NCBI GenBank assembly: GCA_003576685.1
Contig: QOZR01000009.1
Location: 124,001-188,000 of the forward strand
Length of the DNA: 64,000 nucleotides
Origin: Virgifigura deserti
Lineage (GTDB): Bacteria; Pseudomonadota; Alphaproteobacteria; Dongiales; Dongiaceae
Direction: 5' to 3'
The position numbers and the translations under genes were made by a program. How positions within the stretch are numbered: the stretch's first letter is position 1; every line of letters begins with the position of its first letter. Below the pieces are notes generated by a model, which did not search any database, was not told the origin of the DNA, and was given only the letters and a program-made list of their open reading frames with translations. Shown one piece after another: positions 6,549 to 14,988 of the stretch.

Positions 6549-8441
6549 TCAGATGGCGAACGAGCCCTGTTGCCGCAGCCAGGCGGCATATTCCATGACG
6601 AGGAAGAGCCCACGGGTCGCCTGGAGATCCCCCTTCAGCCGGTCGGCAAACCGCGCATCGATGTCGAGGCCCAGCACCCGCTGCGCATCCGGCCGCAGCG
6701 CCTCGATCCGCGCCAGCATATGCGCGCGCTGCCGCGTTCCTGCGAGATTGGCCAGGCTCCAGATGTACCGGTCTCGGGACAAGGCGCGGGTCAGCCGGCG
6801 CGCGCGCGCTGTGCCGAAGAGCCGATCGACCGCCTCATAGGGCGCCTTCCGCAGAAAGCCGGCGAGCTGATAACGGAGATTGGGCGTGATCGGGCCGGCC
6901 TCTTCGGAATGCGGAATACGGGCGAGCGCCGGGTAATATTTCGTCAGGAACTTGCGGAACAGAGACCGACCGTCGAGCCCGACCGGCGGGACCGACAGCC
7001 AGATAGCGAACAGGTCGCGATCGTAATAGGGCGCGATCGTGTCGAACCGATCGCCGATCATCGGAAAATGCGAGCCGACATAGCGCCGCTGCTTATGCTC
7101 GAAGTCCCAGAGCGTGTAGGCCTGGTGGGGCTGGCAGCCTTCGGGAAGAGACGCCCGAATCTCGTCCCGGACCGCATCCCTCGAAACCGGAACATTGAGC
7201 AGCGCCGCGAAATCGATCGGAGAGGCGCCGCCGTTGAATCGCATCACCCCGTCTGCGAGTGTGTCGAGCGTCCGATAATCCTTTGGCGCCAGATGCCGAA
7301 GATGGTTTCCCGCAATCGGATCCCCGGCGAAGCCATGCAGCATCGGCGTGCCCGCCGGACGGTCGATCGCGAACAGGTTGGCGATCAGGCTGGTGGCGAG
7401 GTCCGCCGTCCCTTCGACCGTCTCCAGGTGGAAGGGCAGCCGCTGGATCGACCCGTCGGCGGGGTATGGAAGAATCTCGAGCGGGAGTCCCAACGTCCGC
7501 GCCGTCGCCTTCGCGCTCTGGATCTCGGGATGATAGGACCGGCCGAAGGAATAGGCCTGAACGGGAAGTCCGATCTCGACGGCTACGGCCGCGAGCAGGC
7601 GCGAGTCGAAGCCACCGGACAGCGAGAGCGCGGTCGGCCCGGACAGGCCGGCGGTCTTCTCCCGAAGCGAGCGGACGAGCGCCTCCTTGATCCGCTCCAG
7701 CGCATCGTCGACGAACAGCGCGGCATCCACCGGCGGAGCCGACAGGCGACGCCCCTGCGTTACCTGGAGCCCCCGCTCCGGGCTCCAGCGATAACACCCG
7801 CCCGAAATCGAGCGTTTGACGCGCTGATGCAGCGTACGCTCGCCCATCGGCGCGCGGAACATCATCAGCTGGTAGACCGCCAGCGGGTCCACCGGCGCCG
7901 CCAGCTCCGGCGCCGCGCGCAGGATGTCGAGAATGCGTGATGCGATCAGCGTGCCGTGATCCAGCGCCGCGATGTAGAAGGGCTTGAGGCCGATCGGATC
8001 GCTCTCGATCCGCAACCCGCGGTCCGTTGCCCCGATCAGGTTGTAGAATTGCGCCTCACGCTCCGCCATCGCATGCCAAGCGGCCCAATCAGTCAACTCC
8101 GGGCCGGCCGTTCCCAGGTCCGCCGATCCCAGGCCAGGGCCTCCCGTATCGACCGACAGCTGCCGGCCGGAGGCGATCGTCCCGGGAAAGAGATCGAGGA
8201 TCACCGAGTCGGCCGCCGCCGCATCGTCGACATCGTGCCTTTCGCGCGCGATCTTGCGGCAGGCGAACACGAACGGTCGGCGTCGGTAAAGCCTATAGCC
8301 GAACTGCTCTGCGACCGCGGCGAAGCGCCGCGCCGCATCGCCCTCTCCGGGACCAGCCGCGCCGTGCTCGATCGGGTTGGGAAGATAGAGAAAGAAGGCG
8401 TCCGTGGTTTCGACGGATCTCTGCCGTGCCGCCGCACCCAT
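6549..8441 (-). CDS. asparagine-synthase-like amidotransferase lacking the catalytic N-terminal Cys
   Basis: About 630 residues. The C-terminal half is an asparagine-synthase ATP-pyrophosphatase domain with the PP-loop SLSGGFDSR at ~274-281. The N-terminal half resembles the glutaminase fold (GLRIESDPIGLKPFY) but no Cys follows the initiator Met, so glutamine hydrolysis is unlikely. Ammonia or another amine may be used, as in beta-lactam synthetase or lasso-peptide cyclase relatives. Asn-synthase homologues are common in exosortase/EPS regions, and this gene is convergent with the PEP-CTERM pair. I chose ATG 8441 (AGGA upstream) over ATG 8486, which has no ribosome site. Two 20-bp-spaced direct repeats lie 140-175 bp upstream. 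The exact product is unknown. Confidence 0.8.
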   Translation of the reverse strand: MGAAARQRSVETTDAFFLYLPNPIEHGAAGPGEGDAARRFAAVAEQFGYRLYRRRPFVFACRKIARERHDVDDAAAADSVILDLFPGTIASGRQLSVDTGGPGLGSADLGTAGPELTDWAAWHAMAEREAQFYNLIGATDRGLRIESDPIGLKPFYIAALDHGTLIASRILDILRAAPELAAPVDPLAVYQLMMFRAPMGERTLHQRVKRSISGGCYRWSPERGLQVTQGRRLSAPPVDAALFVDDALERIKEALVRSLREKTAGLSGPTALSLSGGFDSRLLAAVAVEIGLPVQAYSFGRSYHPEIQSAKATARTLGLPLEILPYPADGSIQRLPFHLETVEGTADLATSLIANLFAIDRPAGTPMLHGFAGDPIAGNHLRHLAPKDYRTLDTLADGVMRFNGGASPIDFAALLNVPVSRDAVRDEIRASLPEGCQPHQAYTLWDFEHKQRRYVGSHFPMIGDRFDTIAPYYDRDLFAIWLSVPPVGLDGRSLFRKFLTKYYPALARIPHSEEAGPITPNLRYQLAGFLRKAPYEAVDRLFGTARARRLTRALSRDRYIWSLANLAGTRQRAHMLARIEALRPDAQRVLGLDIDARFADRLKGDLQATRGLFLVMEYAAWLRQQGSFAI

Positions 8442-8579
8442 GGTGGATTCCTGCGAAGACGTCACATCGGCATCAGCGGCTTCCATCTATCGATCCAGGT
8501 CCAGTGGCCAATTTCGGCAGGCGAGAGTGCCGAACGCAAAAGCCGGCGGAAGAGTTCCCCATCCAGCGGAACCCATCGA

Positions 8580-8616
8580 AATCGGGCAGCAGACTCCCCA
8601 ATCGGGCAACAAACTC
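8580..8616. repeat. tandem 17-bp direct repeats with 20-bp period
   Basis: AATCGGGCAGCAGACTC (8580-8596) and AATCGGGCAACAAACTC (8600-8616) differ at two positions and are spaced two helical turns apart, upstream of the divergently read asparagine-synthase-like gene. This layout is typical of a dimeric activator or repressor site. The remainder of 8442-8785 shows no gene. Confidence 0.5.
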
Positions 8617-8785
8617 TTAAAGCCGGCCGAGTATCGTTCTATTGGCCTCTCGCAGAAACAGGCATATCGCAACATCCCGTCTTCCGCCATGCGCGGATCT
8701 TCGCACATGGCAGAAGACGGCCAGCGGACCGTTGCCGTCTAGGGTAATGGCTCCAACAGCTGGGAAGCAAATATTGGCGATACGT

Positions 8786-8992
8786 TCAGGTACCCTCCAC
8801 CTCGAAGGTGACCTTGGCGTTGATTCGATACTGGGTGATCCGGTCGCCCTCGACCTTCGCTTCCATTTCCTTGATGTAGATCGAGCTTACGCCACGAAGG
8901 CTCTTCTGTGCGTCCTTAAGCGCCTGTTGCGCCGCACCGTCCCAGCCATCTGGGGATTCGGCCAGGATCTCGATAACCTTCTTCGTCGACAT
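8786..8992 (-). CDS. dodecin family flavin-binding protein
   Basis: 68 residues from ATG 8992, preceded by an AAGGAGG site. The sequence STKKVIEILAESPDGWDGA, the later YIKEMEAKVEGDRI and the final beta strand VTFEVEG match dodecin, a small protein that assembles into hollow dodecamers storing riboflavin or FMN in the cytosol. The Trp at ~22 of the PDGWDGA motif is the residue that stacks on the isoalloxazine ring in bacterial dodecins. A longer frame to 9034 exists, but its extra residues are Arg-rich and lack a ribosome site. Monocistronic; neighbour on the right is tRNA-Leu. Confidence 0.92.
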   Translation of the reverse strand: MSTKKVIEILAESPDGWDGAAQQALKDAQKSLRGVSSIYIKEMEAKVEGDRITQYRINAKVTFEVEGT

Positions 8993-9128
8993 GGATATCC
9001 TCCTTCGCCGGTGATCGGAACTTGGGCTAAACAAACGCTTCCGAAGAGCGGTTCCGGAGGAGAGACGGCTGATTCCGCCAAGCGATCGATGAGGCCGCTC
9101 GGAGAGGAGCGTGGATCAGCGCTCTCGT

Positions 9129-9215
9129 TGGTGCCCCTGGCCGGACTCGAACCAGCACGCTGTTGCCAGCAACAGATTTTGAGTCTGCCGCGTCTACCAA
9201 TTCCGCCACAGGGGC
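9129..9215 (-). tRNA. tRNA-Leu (anticodon CAA)
   Basis: On the minus strand, GCCCCTG at the 5' end pairs with CAGGGGC at the 3' end, followed by discriminator A and an encoded CCA (9131-9129). The D-arm GGCGGAATTGG, anticodon loop CTCAAAA (anticodon CAA), a long variable arm (GTTGCTGGCAAC) and GGTTCGAGTCC T-arm are all present, as in class II leucine tRNAs. Confidence 0.95.
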
Positions 9216-9269
9216 ACCGGGCGGGAGGGCGCCCAGTCCGGGCAGGGCCGGGAGGAGCGCCGCGGCCGG

Positions 9270-9297
9270 CACTATAGCCAAGAGATGGGGATCTGCA
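9270..9297 (-). promoter_or_regulatory. possible sigma-70 promoter of tRNA-Leu
   Basis: On the minus strand TTGCAG (9297-9292), 16 bases, TATAGT (9275-9270). It would start transcription about 45 bases before the tRNA. Reasonable -35 and -10 but not verified. Confidence 0.4.
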
Positions 9298-9346
9298 ACC
9301 GTTGTCGGGGCTCGAAGTGACTGGATCTGCGATGGAAGCTGCCGCC

Positions 9347-9369
9347 CATCCTTCGACAGGCTCAGGATG
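9347..9369. repeat. short palindromic intergenic repeat (CATCCT...AGGATG)
   Basis: CATCCT (9347-9352) and AGGATG (9364-9369) flank TCGACAGGCTC. From memory, this is close to the widely dispersed CATCCTTCGACAAGCTCAGG intergenic sequence of many alphaproteobacteria. Only one copy is visible here. Confidence 0.5.
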
Positions 9370-9494
9370 AGGAAACCAGACACGCTGCTATCAAGTGCAA
9401 GCACCCTCTTCGCCGCATCATCATTCCCGATTGCCGCACGCCGCGGCGGCTGCTACACCGGCGGGCGTCATTGACGGGTCGGGGAACGCGTTTC

Positions 9495-10076
9495 GTGCTG
9501 CAGCGGCTCTATGACTGGACCCTGGGTCTGGCCGCCCATCGCCACGCGCTTCTCGCGCTGGCCGTCATCTCCTTCGCGGAGAGCTCGTTTTTTCCGATTC
9601 CGCCGGACATCCTGCTTATTCCGATGGTGCTGGCGGCGCGCGACCGCGCCTGGCTCGTCGCCGGAGTCTGCACCCTGGCCTCGGCGGTTGGCGGCCTCGC
9701 CGGCTATGCCATCGGGTTTTTCCTGTTCGAGACGGTCGGCCAGCCGATTCTGGAGCTTTACGGCGCCATGGATGCCTTCGCCGAATTCCAAGTGCGCTAC
9801 AACGAATGGGGCGCCTGGATCGTCGCCGGCGCCGGCTTCACCCCCTTCCCCTACAAAGTGATCACGATCGCGAGCGGCGTGACCGGGCTTGACCTCGCCA
9901 CCTTCACCGTCGCCTCGGCGCTGTCGCGCGGCGCGCGGTTCTTCCTCATCGCGGCGCTGCTGTGGTATTTCGGCCCCGCCATTCGTCGTTTCATCGAGGG
10001 GAACCTGGCACTGTTAACGACCACCTTCTTCGTCCTGCTCCTCGGCGGCTTCCTCGCCGTGCGCTATGTAATCTGA
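9495..10076 (+). CDS. YqaA/DedA-family inner-membrane protein
   Basis: About 193 residues with four to five hydrophobic segments. The RLYDWTLGLAAHRHAL start, SFAESSFFPIPPDILLIPM motif and GAGFTPFPYKVITIASG motif are typical of YqaA, a DedA/VTT-superfamily membrane protein. DedA proteins act in membrane-lipid homeostasis, with some members moving lipid carriers across the membrane. The specific function here is unassigned. GTG 9495 is preferred because homologues begin with the RLYDW segment and GGGGA lies upstream; TTG 9471 would add eight residues. Next genes downstream are dsbB and coq7, a common alphaproteobacterial grouping. Confidence 0.85.
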   Translation: MLQRLYDWTLGLAAHRHALLALAVISFAESSFFPIPPDILLIPMVLAARDRAWLVAGVCTLASAVGGLAGYAIGFFLFETVGQPILELYGAMDAFAEFQVRYNEWGAWIVAGAGFTPFPYKVITIASGVTGLDLATFTVASALSRGARFFLIAALLWYFGPAIRRFIEGNLALLTTTFFVLLLGGFLAVRYVI

Positions 10077-10146
10077 AACAGCCCCCTCCCGGCCGAAAAC
10101 GGAAGCGCTACACAGGTCCGACCCGGAAGGCTATATATCAACCACC

Positions 10147-10656
10147 ATGTCGCACCCAACCACGCCCGGCCCGCGCCTCGCCCCGATGCTCGTTCTCGCC
10201 GTCAGCATCGGCGCGCTCGCCGTCGCGCTTCTGGCGCAATATGTGGGCGGCCTCGCGCCCTGCGCGCTCTGCCTCTATCAGCGCTACGCTTATGGTGCGG
10301 CGATCCTGTTCGCCGTGATCGCTTTCCTGCTGCGCGACCGCCCGGCATTGCTGCGGCTCGTGGTCGGCCTTGCCGGCCTCGCGCTGCTGACCAGCGCCGG
10401 CATCGGGGTCTTCCATGTCGGCGTCGAACAGCATTGGTGGGCGGGCAGCAGCGCCTGCGGCGGCGCGCTCGATCCCAACCTCAGCCTGGACGAGCTGCGG
10501 GCGCAGATCATGAATGCTCCGGTCGTCCGCTGCGACGAGGTTGCCTGGTCGCTGTTCGGCCTGTCGATGGCGGGCTATAATGCCCTTTACGCGGGCGGTT
10601 TCGGCCTTCTGGTGCTCTGGCTGGCGCTCCGGCGCCGGCCGCGCGAGGGGCGATAG
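10147..10656 (+). CDS. dsbB: disulfide bond formation protein B
   Basis: 169 residues with four transmembrane helices. The periplasmic redox pairs are visible: CALC (C39, C42) in the first loop and C104/C129 (SSACGG and VVRCDE) in the second. DsbB reoxidises the periplasmic thiol oxidase DsbA and passes electrons to ubiquinone. CLYQRYAYG after the first pair is conserved in the family. It is two bases upstream of coq7, so a quinone-using and a quinone-making enzyme are in one operon. No DsbA is in the window. Confidence 0.92.
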   Translation: MSHPTTPGPRLAPMLVLAVSIGALAVALLAQYVGGLAPCALCLYQRYAYGAAILFAVIAFLLRDRPALLRLVVGLAGLALLTSAGIGVFHVGVEQHWWAGSSACGGALDPNLSLDELRAQIMNAPVVRCDEVAWSLFGLSMAGYNALYAGGFGLLVLWLALRRRPREGR

Positions 10657-10658
10657 CC

Positions 10659-11273
10659 ATGAAACAGCCGTCCCGTCCTGACGAAAGCGCATCTGTTTCT
10701 TCCACCCCACCCATCGGCGGGCTGGACCGCCGCCTGCCCGGCGACCTCACTCGCGAGGAGCTGATCGCGCGCATGATCCGCGTCGATCATGCCGGCGAGT
10801 ACGGGGCCCGGCGAATCTATGAGGGACAGCTCGCGGTGCTCGGCCGCCGTCCTGATGCCGGGTGCGACGCCGCGATTATCCGCGACATGGCGGCGCAGGA
10901 GCAGCGGCATCTCGACGCGTTCGAGCGGCAGGTGACGCAGCGCCACGTCCGGCCCACGGCCCTGCAGCCGCTGTGGCATGCGGCGGGATTCGCGCTCGGC
11001 GCCGCCACCGCGGCGCTCGGCAGCCGCGCGGCCATGGCCTGCACCGTCGCCGTCGAGGAAGTGATCGATGAGCATTACGCCCGTCAGGCCCAGCGGCTGG
11101 GCACGCAAGAGCCGGAACTCAGGCAGATGATCGAGGAGTTCCGCGCCGACGAGCAGGAGCATCGCGACATCGGCCTCGAGCACGGCGCCGAGCAGACGCC
11201 GGGCTACGATCTGCTGAAGGGTGCCGTGAAGGCCGGCTCGCGCCTGGCAATCTGGCTGTCCGAGCGGCTTTAG
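10659..11273 (+). CDS. coq7: demethoxyubiquinone hydroxylase (Coq7)
   Basis: 204 residues. The two ferritin-like halves carry di-iron ligands: IRVDHAGEYGA with its Glu, AAQEQRHLDAF (E, H), VEEVIDEHYARQ, and RADEQEHRDIG. Coq7 hydroxylates demethoxyubiquinol at C6, the penultimate step of ubiquinone synthesis, at the inner membrane face. The first ~25 residues are poorly conserved. The ATG follows the dsbB stop by two bases, so the genes are probably translationally coupled. The 3' end is convergent with the HNH gene (nine-base gap), leaving no room for a separate terminator. Confidence 0.93.
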   Translation: MKQPSRPDESASVSSTPPIGGLDRRLPGDLTREELIARMIRVDHAGEYGARRIYEGQLAVLGRRPDAGCDAAIIRDMAAQEQRHLDAFERQVTQRHVRPTALQPLWHAAGFALGAATAALGSRAAMACTVAVEEVIDEHYARQAQRLGTQEPELRQMIEEFRADEQEHRDIGLEHGAEQTPGYDLLKGAVKAGSRLAIWLSERL

Positions 11274-11282
11274 GCCGCCGAC

Positions 11283-11846
11283 TTAGTTCGGATCGAGCTC
11301 GGTATCCCAGTACAGGAAGTCGCGCCAGCTCTGGTGCAGGTAGTTGGGCGGAAAGGCGCGGCCGTTCTCCTGGAGCTGATAGGTGCTGGGCTGCACCGGA
11401 CGCGTCCGCGGATACATCCGCGACTGGTGCGGCAGCCGGTTGCCCTTCAGCAGATTGCAGCTCTGGCAGGCGGTGACGACGTTCTCCCAAGTCGTGCGGC
11501 CGCCCTTCGAGCGCGGGATCACATGATCGAAGGTGAGCTCCGGCGCGGGATAGCCGTCGCTGCAATATTGGCAGGAGAAGCGGTCGCGCAGGAACACGTT
11601 GAACCGGGTGAAGGCCGGCCGACGCGTCAGCGGGATGAATTCCTTGAGCGAAATAACGCTCGGCAGCCGCATCTCGAAGCTGGGGCTGCGCACCACATGA
11701 TCATATTGGGAGACGATATTGACGCGGTCGAGAAAGACCGCTTTGACCGCTTCCTGCCAGGGCCATACGGAGAGCGGATAATAGCTCAGCGGCCGGAAGT
11801 CGGCATTGAGAACGAGGGCGGGACAACTTTCCGGCGATACTGACAA
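11283..11846 (-). CDS. HNH endonuclease family protein
   Basis: 187 residues. The zinc and catalytic HNH core is clear: CQYC, then FDHVIPRSKGG with the catalytic His, then WENVVTACQSCN. This compact HNH family (HNH_5 type) is conserved on alphaproteobacterial chromosomes as a housekeeping gene of unknown target, not as part of a mobile element. The N-terminal PALVLNADFRPLSYYPLSVW is the conserved family start. There is no ATG; TTG 11846 is used because GGAAGAGAG precedes it and the frame has no better start. No restriction partner or toxin context is present. Confidence 0.87.
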   Translation of the reverse strand: MSVSPESCPALVLNADFRPLSYYPLSVWPWQEAVKAVFLDRVNIVSQYDHVVRSPSFEMRLPSVISLKEFIPLTRRPAFTRFNVFLRDRFSCQYCSDGYPAPELTFDHVIPRSKGGRTTWENVVTACQSCNLLKGNRLPHQSRMYPRTRPVQPSTYQLQENGRAFPPNYLHQSWRDFLYWDTELDPN

Positions 11847-11997
11847 ACTCTCTTCCTGCGTTGCCGAGTCGGACGGGACGCCACCCCCTCCTCAACATAT
11901 GTATAGGCGATAGCAGTGCTCTCGTCAAAACACAAGATTTGGTAGGTAATCCGGTCCAATCTTCACAGTGCTGTCATATCGGGCACTGGCACCCCTA

Positions 11998-12669
11998 TCA
12001 GTCACCCTCCACACCGAAGGCCTTGGCCAGAAAGCGGCCGCCGGAGGTCAAGCCGGCCTCGTCGATGCCGTGCGGCAGGCCGGGACGGGTTTCCGCGGTG
12101 ACCGGAACGCCTGCCGCCTCCAGAACCTGACGTGCCGCGGCCAGCGCCCGATAGGGCACCACCTGATCGGCGTCGCCGTGGATCAGCAGCACCGGCGGTC
12201 GCGCGGTGATCTCGGCGGCGAGACGCTCCGGCGCGACCAGCGCTCCGGAATAGCCGACCACCGCGGCGACCGGCTGCGGACGGCGCAGCGCCACATGCAG
12301 CGCCATCATCGCGCCTTGCGAAAACCCGACGAGCGCCAGCCGCGATGCGTCGAGCCCCAGCCGCGCGAGCTCGGCATCGATGAATCCGTCGAGAATGCCC
12401 GCCGCCGCCTGCGCGCCGGCCAGCAGCGCCGCCGGATCGCGGTTCTCGAAGCCGAACCATTGGCGGCCGTAAGGTCCCATCTCGCAAGGAAAGGGTGCAT
12501 GCGGCGACACGAAGGCCGCACCGGGCAGCAAGCGCGCCCAATGCGGCGCGAGGCTGATCAGGTCGTTCCCGTCGGCGCCATAGCCATGCAGCAGAACGAC
12601 GAGCTGACGCGCCGAGCCGCCATCGGCCGGCGGATGGCCGGGTCCGGAGAGTTCAAGAGGGCCGGGCAT
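11998..12669 (-). CDS. phospholipase/carboxylesterase-type alpha/beta hydrolase
   Basis: 223 residues. VVLLHGYGADGNDL is the oxyanion region, GFSQGAMMAL the nucleophile elbow (Ser), HGDADQVVPY carries the acid and PGLPHGID the His. This is the bacterial carboxylesterase 2 (YpfH/acyl-protein thioesterase-like) family, hydrolysing short esters in the cytosol; no signal peptide. ATG 12669 is chosen over ATG 12684 because GGGAG sits six to seven bases before it. The next gene upstream on the same strand is the AlkA-like glycosylase, about 80 bp away. Confidence 0.87.
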   Translation of the reverse strand: MPGPLELSGPGHPPADGGSARQLVVLLHGYGADGNDLISLAPHWARLLPGAAFVSPHAPFPCEMGPYGRQWFGFENRDPAALLAGAQAAAGILDGFIDAELARLGLDASRLALVGFSQGAMMALHVALRRPQPVAAVVGYSGALVAPERLAAEITARPPVLLIHGDADQVVPYRALAAARQVLEAAGVPVTAETRPGLPHGIDEAGLTSGGRFLAKAFGVEGD

Positions 12670-12747
12670 CGTCGCTCCCTGCATTCATGATGATGGTGAG
12701 ACGCCCTTTTATCGAATTCCGCACTCCGGGGCCAGTGCTCTGCGGAG

Positions 12748-13383
12748 TTACCCGGCCTCCAACGGCGGCTGCCGATAGAGCTGCCAGAGCAGCCGCGCGG
12801 CGATGCTGCGCCATGGCCGCCAGGGCTCGGCAAGCACACGGAACTGTGCGGCGCTCGGCCGGGCAGCTAGCCCTTTCAGCCGCTGCGCCGCGATCAGCAA
12901 AGCGAGGTCGTCGGCCGGCAGCACATCGGGACGGTTGAGGCAGAACAGCAAATAGACCTCCGCCGTCCAGCGCCCGACGCCCTTTGCCTTCACCAACGCG
13001 GCGATCGCCTCCTCGTCCGTCAGGTCGGCGAGCGCGTCGAGATCGAGGCGGCCCTCGACGAGATCTGCCGCCAGAGCGCGGCCATAGGCCATCTTCTGCC
13101 GGCTGAGACCGATCGCCTTGAGTGCCGGCTCGTCGAGCGCGAGAAAGCGGTCCGGCGTCAGCGGGTCGGTCGCGGCTTCGAGCCGCGCCCAGATCGCCCG
13201 CGCCGAGGCGGTCGAAACCTGCTGTGCGACGATGATGTTGAGCAGCGAGCCGAAGCCGGCCGTTCGCGCCCGCGACGGCAAGGCGCCGACAAGCGGTATC
13301 GTGCGAGCGAAGTCGGCGTCGGCCGCCGCCAATTCGTCGAGCGCCCGCTGCAGACGCTTGCCCTTGAATTCCCCTGCCGCCAT
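12748..13383 (-). CDS. DNA-3-methyladenine glycosylase II (AlkA-like, HhH-GPD)
   Basis: 211 residues. The HhH-GPD fold is visible: IIVAQQVSTASARAIW, the helix-hairpin-helix VKAKGVGRWTAEVYLLF, and the catalytic Asp in DVLPADDLAL. The protein lacks the ~90-residue N-terminal domain of E. coli AlkA, as in many short alphaproteobacterial members. It removes alkylated bases in base excision repair. The start ATG 13383 is preceded by AGGTGAGA; a longer frame to 13437 exists. Divergent from gluQ, with 80 bp between the starts. Confidence 0.88.
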   Translation of the reverse strand: MAAGEFKGKRLQRALDELAAADADFARTIPLVGALPSRARTAGFGSLLNIIVAQQVSTASARAIWARLEAATDPLTPDRFLALDEPALKAIGLSRQKMAYGRALAADLVEGRLDLDALADLTDEEAIAALVKAKGVGRWTAEVYLLFCLNRPDVLPADDLALLIAAQRLKGLAARPSAAQFRVLAEPWRPWRSIAARLLWQLYRQPPLEAG

Positions 13384-13463
13384 TCTCACCTGCCAGTTTC
13401 CCCCGCATTTCGTCGCGACCGCGGCGCGGTGCGGCATGCCGCCGTTGCGATGTCATCCGGAGC

Positions 13464-14312
13464 ATGATCGCCACCCGCTTCGCCCCCAGCCCTACTGGCT
13501 ATCTGCATCTCGGTCACGCCTTTTCGGCGCTGACCGGGTGGCATGCTGCGAGGCCGGCCGGCGGACGGTTCCTGCTGCGGATCGAAGACATCGACGCCGG
13601 CCGCTGCCGCCCCGAGTTCGAAGAGGCCATCTTCGAGGATCTCGCCTGGCTCGGCCTCGATTGGGAGCGGCCGGTGCGGCGTCAGTCGGATCATATGGCC
13701 GACTACGCCGCTGCCCTCGACCGGCTCGACGGCCTGGGCGTCCTCTATCCCTGCTTCTGCACCCGCAAGGCGATTCAGGATGAGGTCGCCGCCGCCGATC
13801 GGGCGCCGCACGGGCCCGACGGCCCGCTCTATCCGGGCACCTGCCGCGCCCTTTCGCCGGCCGAGCGGCGGGAGCAGATCGCGAATGGCGGCGCCTATGC
13901 CCTGCGGCTTGATGCAGCGCAGGCGGCAAGGCACGTGGGCGCGCTCGCCTGGGAAGAGGCGGAAGTCGGGACCGTGCCGGTCGACCCGCTGCTGCTCGGC
14001 GATATCGTTCTGGCGCGCAAGGATATCGCGGCAAGCTATCACTTGGCCGTGACCGTCGACGACCATCTGCAGGGCGTGACCCTGGTGACCCGGGGCCGGG
14101 ACCTTTTTCACGCCACGCATGTTCAGCGCGTCCTGCAGGCGCTTCTCGACCTGCGGCCACCGGCCTACTGTCATCATCGGCTTCTCACCGCTCGGGATGG
14201 CCAGCGCCTCGCCAAGCGGGACAAGGCCGAGACATTGCGCGCGCTGCGTGCGTCCGGCAGGACGCCGGCGGAGGTACGCGCGATGGCGGGCTTCCCCGAC
14301 TCTCGCCTCTAA
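13464..14312 (+). CDS. gluQ: glutamyl-Q tRNA(Asp) synthetase
   Basis: 282 residues, the catalytic half of a glutamyl-tRNA synthetase without an anticodon-binding domain. ATRFAPSPTGYLHLGHA contains the HIGH-type motif and RLAKRDK the KMSKS equivalent. A zinc site is suggested by CFC (in LYPCFCTRK) with YPGTC further on. GluQ-RS transfers glutamate to queuosine at the wobble position of tRNA(Asp). The next gene (TerC) begins 17 bases later and may be co-transcribed. Confidence 0.93.
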   Translation: MIATRFAPSPTGYLHLGHAFSALTGWHAARPAGGRFLLRIEDIDAGRCRPEFEEAIFEDLAWLGLDWERPVRRQSDHMADYAAALDRLDGLGVLYPCFCTRKAIQDEVAAADRAPHGPDGPLYPGTCRALSPAERREQIANGGAYALRLDAAQAARHVGALAWEEAEVGTVPVDPLLLGDIVLARKDIAASYHLAVTVDDHLQGVTLVTRGRDLFHATHVQRVLQALLDLRPPAYCHHRLLTARDGQRLAKRDKAETLRALRASGRTPAEVRAMAGFPDSRL

Positions 14313-14328
14313 CCGATATGGCGCTGGA

Positions 14329-14979
14329 ATGATATCCGCCTCCGAACTCTCCGCGCTGCTCCAGGTCATCATGGTCGATCTGGTGCTCGCCGGCGACAAC
14401 GCGATCGTTGTCGGCATGGTGGCCGCCGGGCTGCCGCCGGCGATGCGGGCGCGCGTGATCATGATCGGCATCGTCGCCGCGACGCTGATGCGCGTCACCT
14501 TCGCCCTCATCACCGCGCAACTGCTGCAGATCATCGGGCTGCTTCTGGCCGGCGGGCTTCTGCTCCTCTGGGTCTGCTGGAAACTCTGGCGCGAGATCCA
14601 GTCACAGCGGAAGGAACGCGCGGCCGTGGCGAATCTCGACGCCGACGGAACGGCGGAGGCCGGCGGGAACGTCAAGGCGCCACCGAAAAGCTTCCGTCAG
14701 GCCGTGGTACAGATCGTCATTGCCGACGTGTCGATGTCGCTCGACAACGTGCTCGCGGTCGCGGGCGCGGCGCGCGAGCACACCTGGGTGCTGATCGTCG
14801 GCCTCGCGCTTTCGGTCGCCTTCATGGCGGTCGCAGCGACCTTCATTGCCCGGCTGCTTCAGCGCCATCACTGGATCGCCTATATCGGTCTCGCCGTCAT
14901 CCTCTACATCGCGGCCTCGATGATCTGGGACGGCACGATCGAGGTGATGGAGGCTGCGGAGGTCAGCGGGCTGATGTGA
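14329..14979 (+). CDS. TerC/YjbE-family integral membrane protein
   Basis: 216 residues from ATG 14329, with about seven hydrophobic segments. DLVLAGDNAIVVGM and IADVSMSLDNVLAVAGAA are the paired TerC signatures with buried Asp/Asn residues, separated by a charged cytoplasmic loop of ~40 residues (QSQRKERAA...). TerC proteins are linked to metal (especially manganese) export to secreted enzymes and to tellurite resistance; the YjbE subgroup is widespread and its substrate here is not known. No yybP-ykoY riboswitch is visible in front. The 3' gap holds two palindromic repeats. Confidence 0.88.
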   Translation: MISASELSALLQVIMVDLVLAGDNAIVVGMVAAGLPPAMRARVIMIGIVAATLMRVTFALITAQLLQIIGLLLAGGLLLLWVCWKLWREIQSQRKERAAVANLDADGTAEAGGNVKAPPKSFRQAVVQIVIADVSMSLDNVLAVAGAAREHTWVLIVGLALSVAFMAVAATFIARLLQRHHWIAYIGLAVILYIAASMIWDGTIEVMEAAEVSGLM

Positions 14980-14988
14980 CCATCCGTC

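Noticed and set aside
6549..8441. Lasso-peptide biosynthesis cluster around the asparagine-synthase-like gene
   Set aside because: No precursor peptide, PqqD-like or transglutaminase-like protease gene is near.
8515..8532. GGCAC...TGCC sequence on the minus strand as a sigma-54 promoter for the asparagine-synthase-like gene
   Set aside because: The GG-to-GC spacing is 11 rather than 10 bases, which abolishes RpoN recognition.
11283..11846. HNH endonuclease as part of a phage-defence or mobile element
   Set aside because: It lies among housekeeping genes, has no associated methylase, helicase or integrase, and belongs to a chromosomally conserved family.
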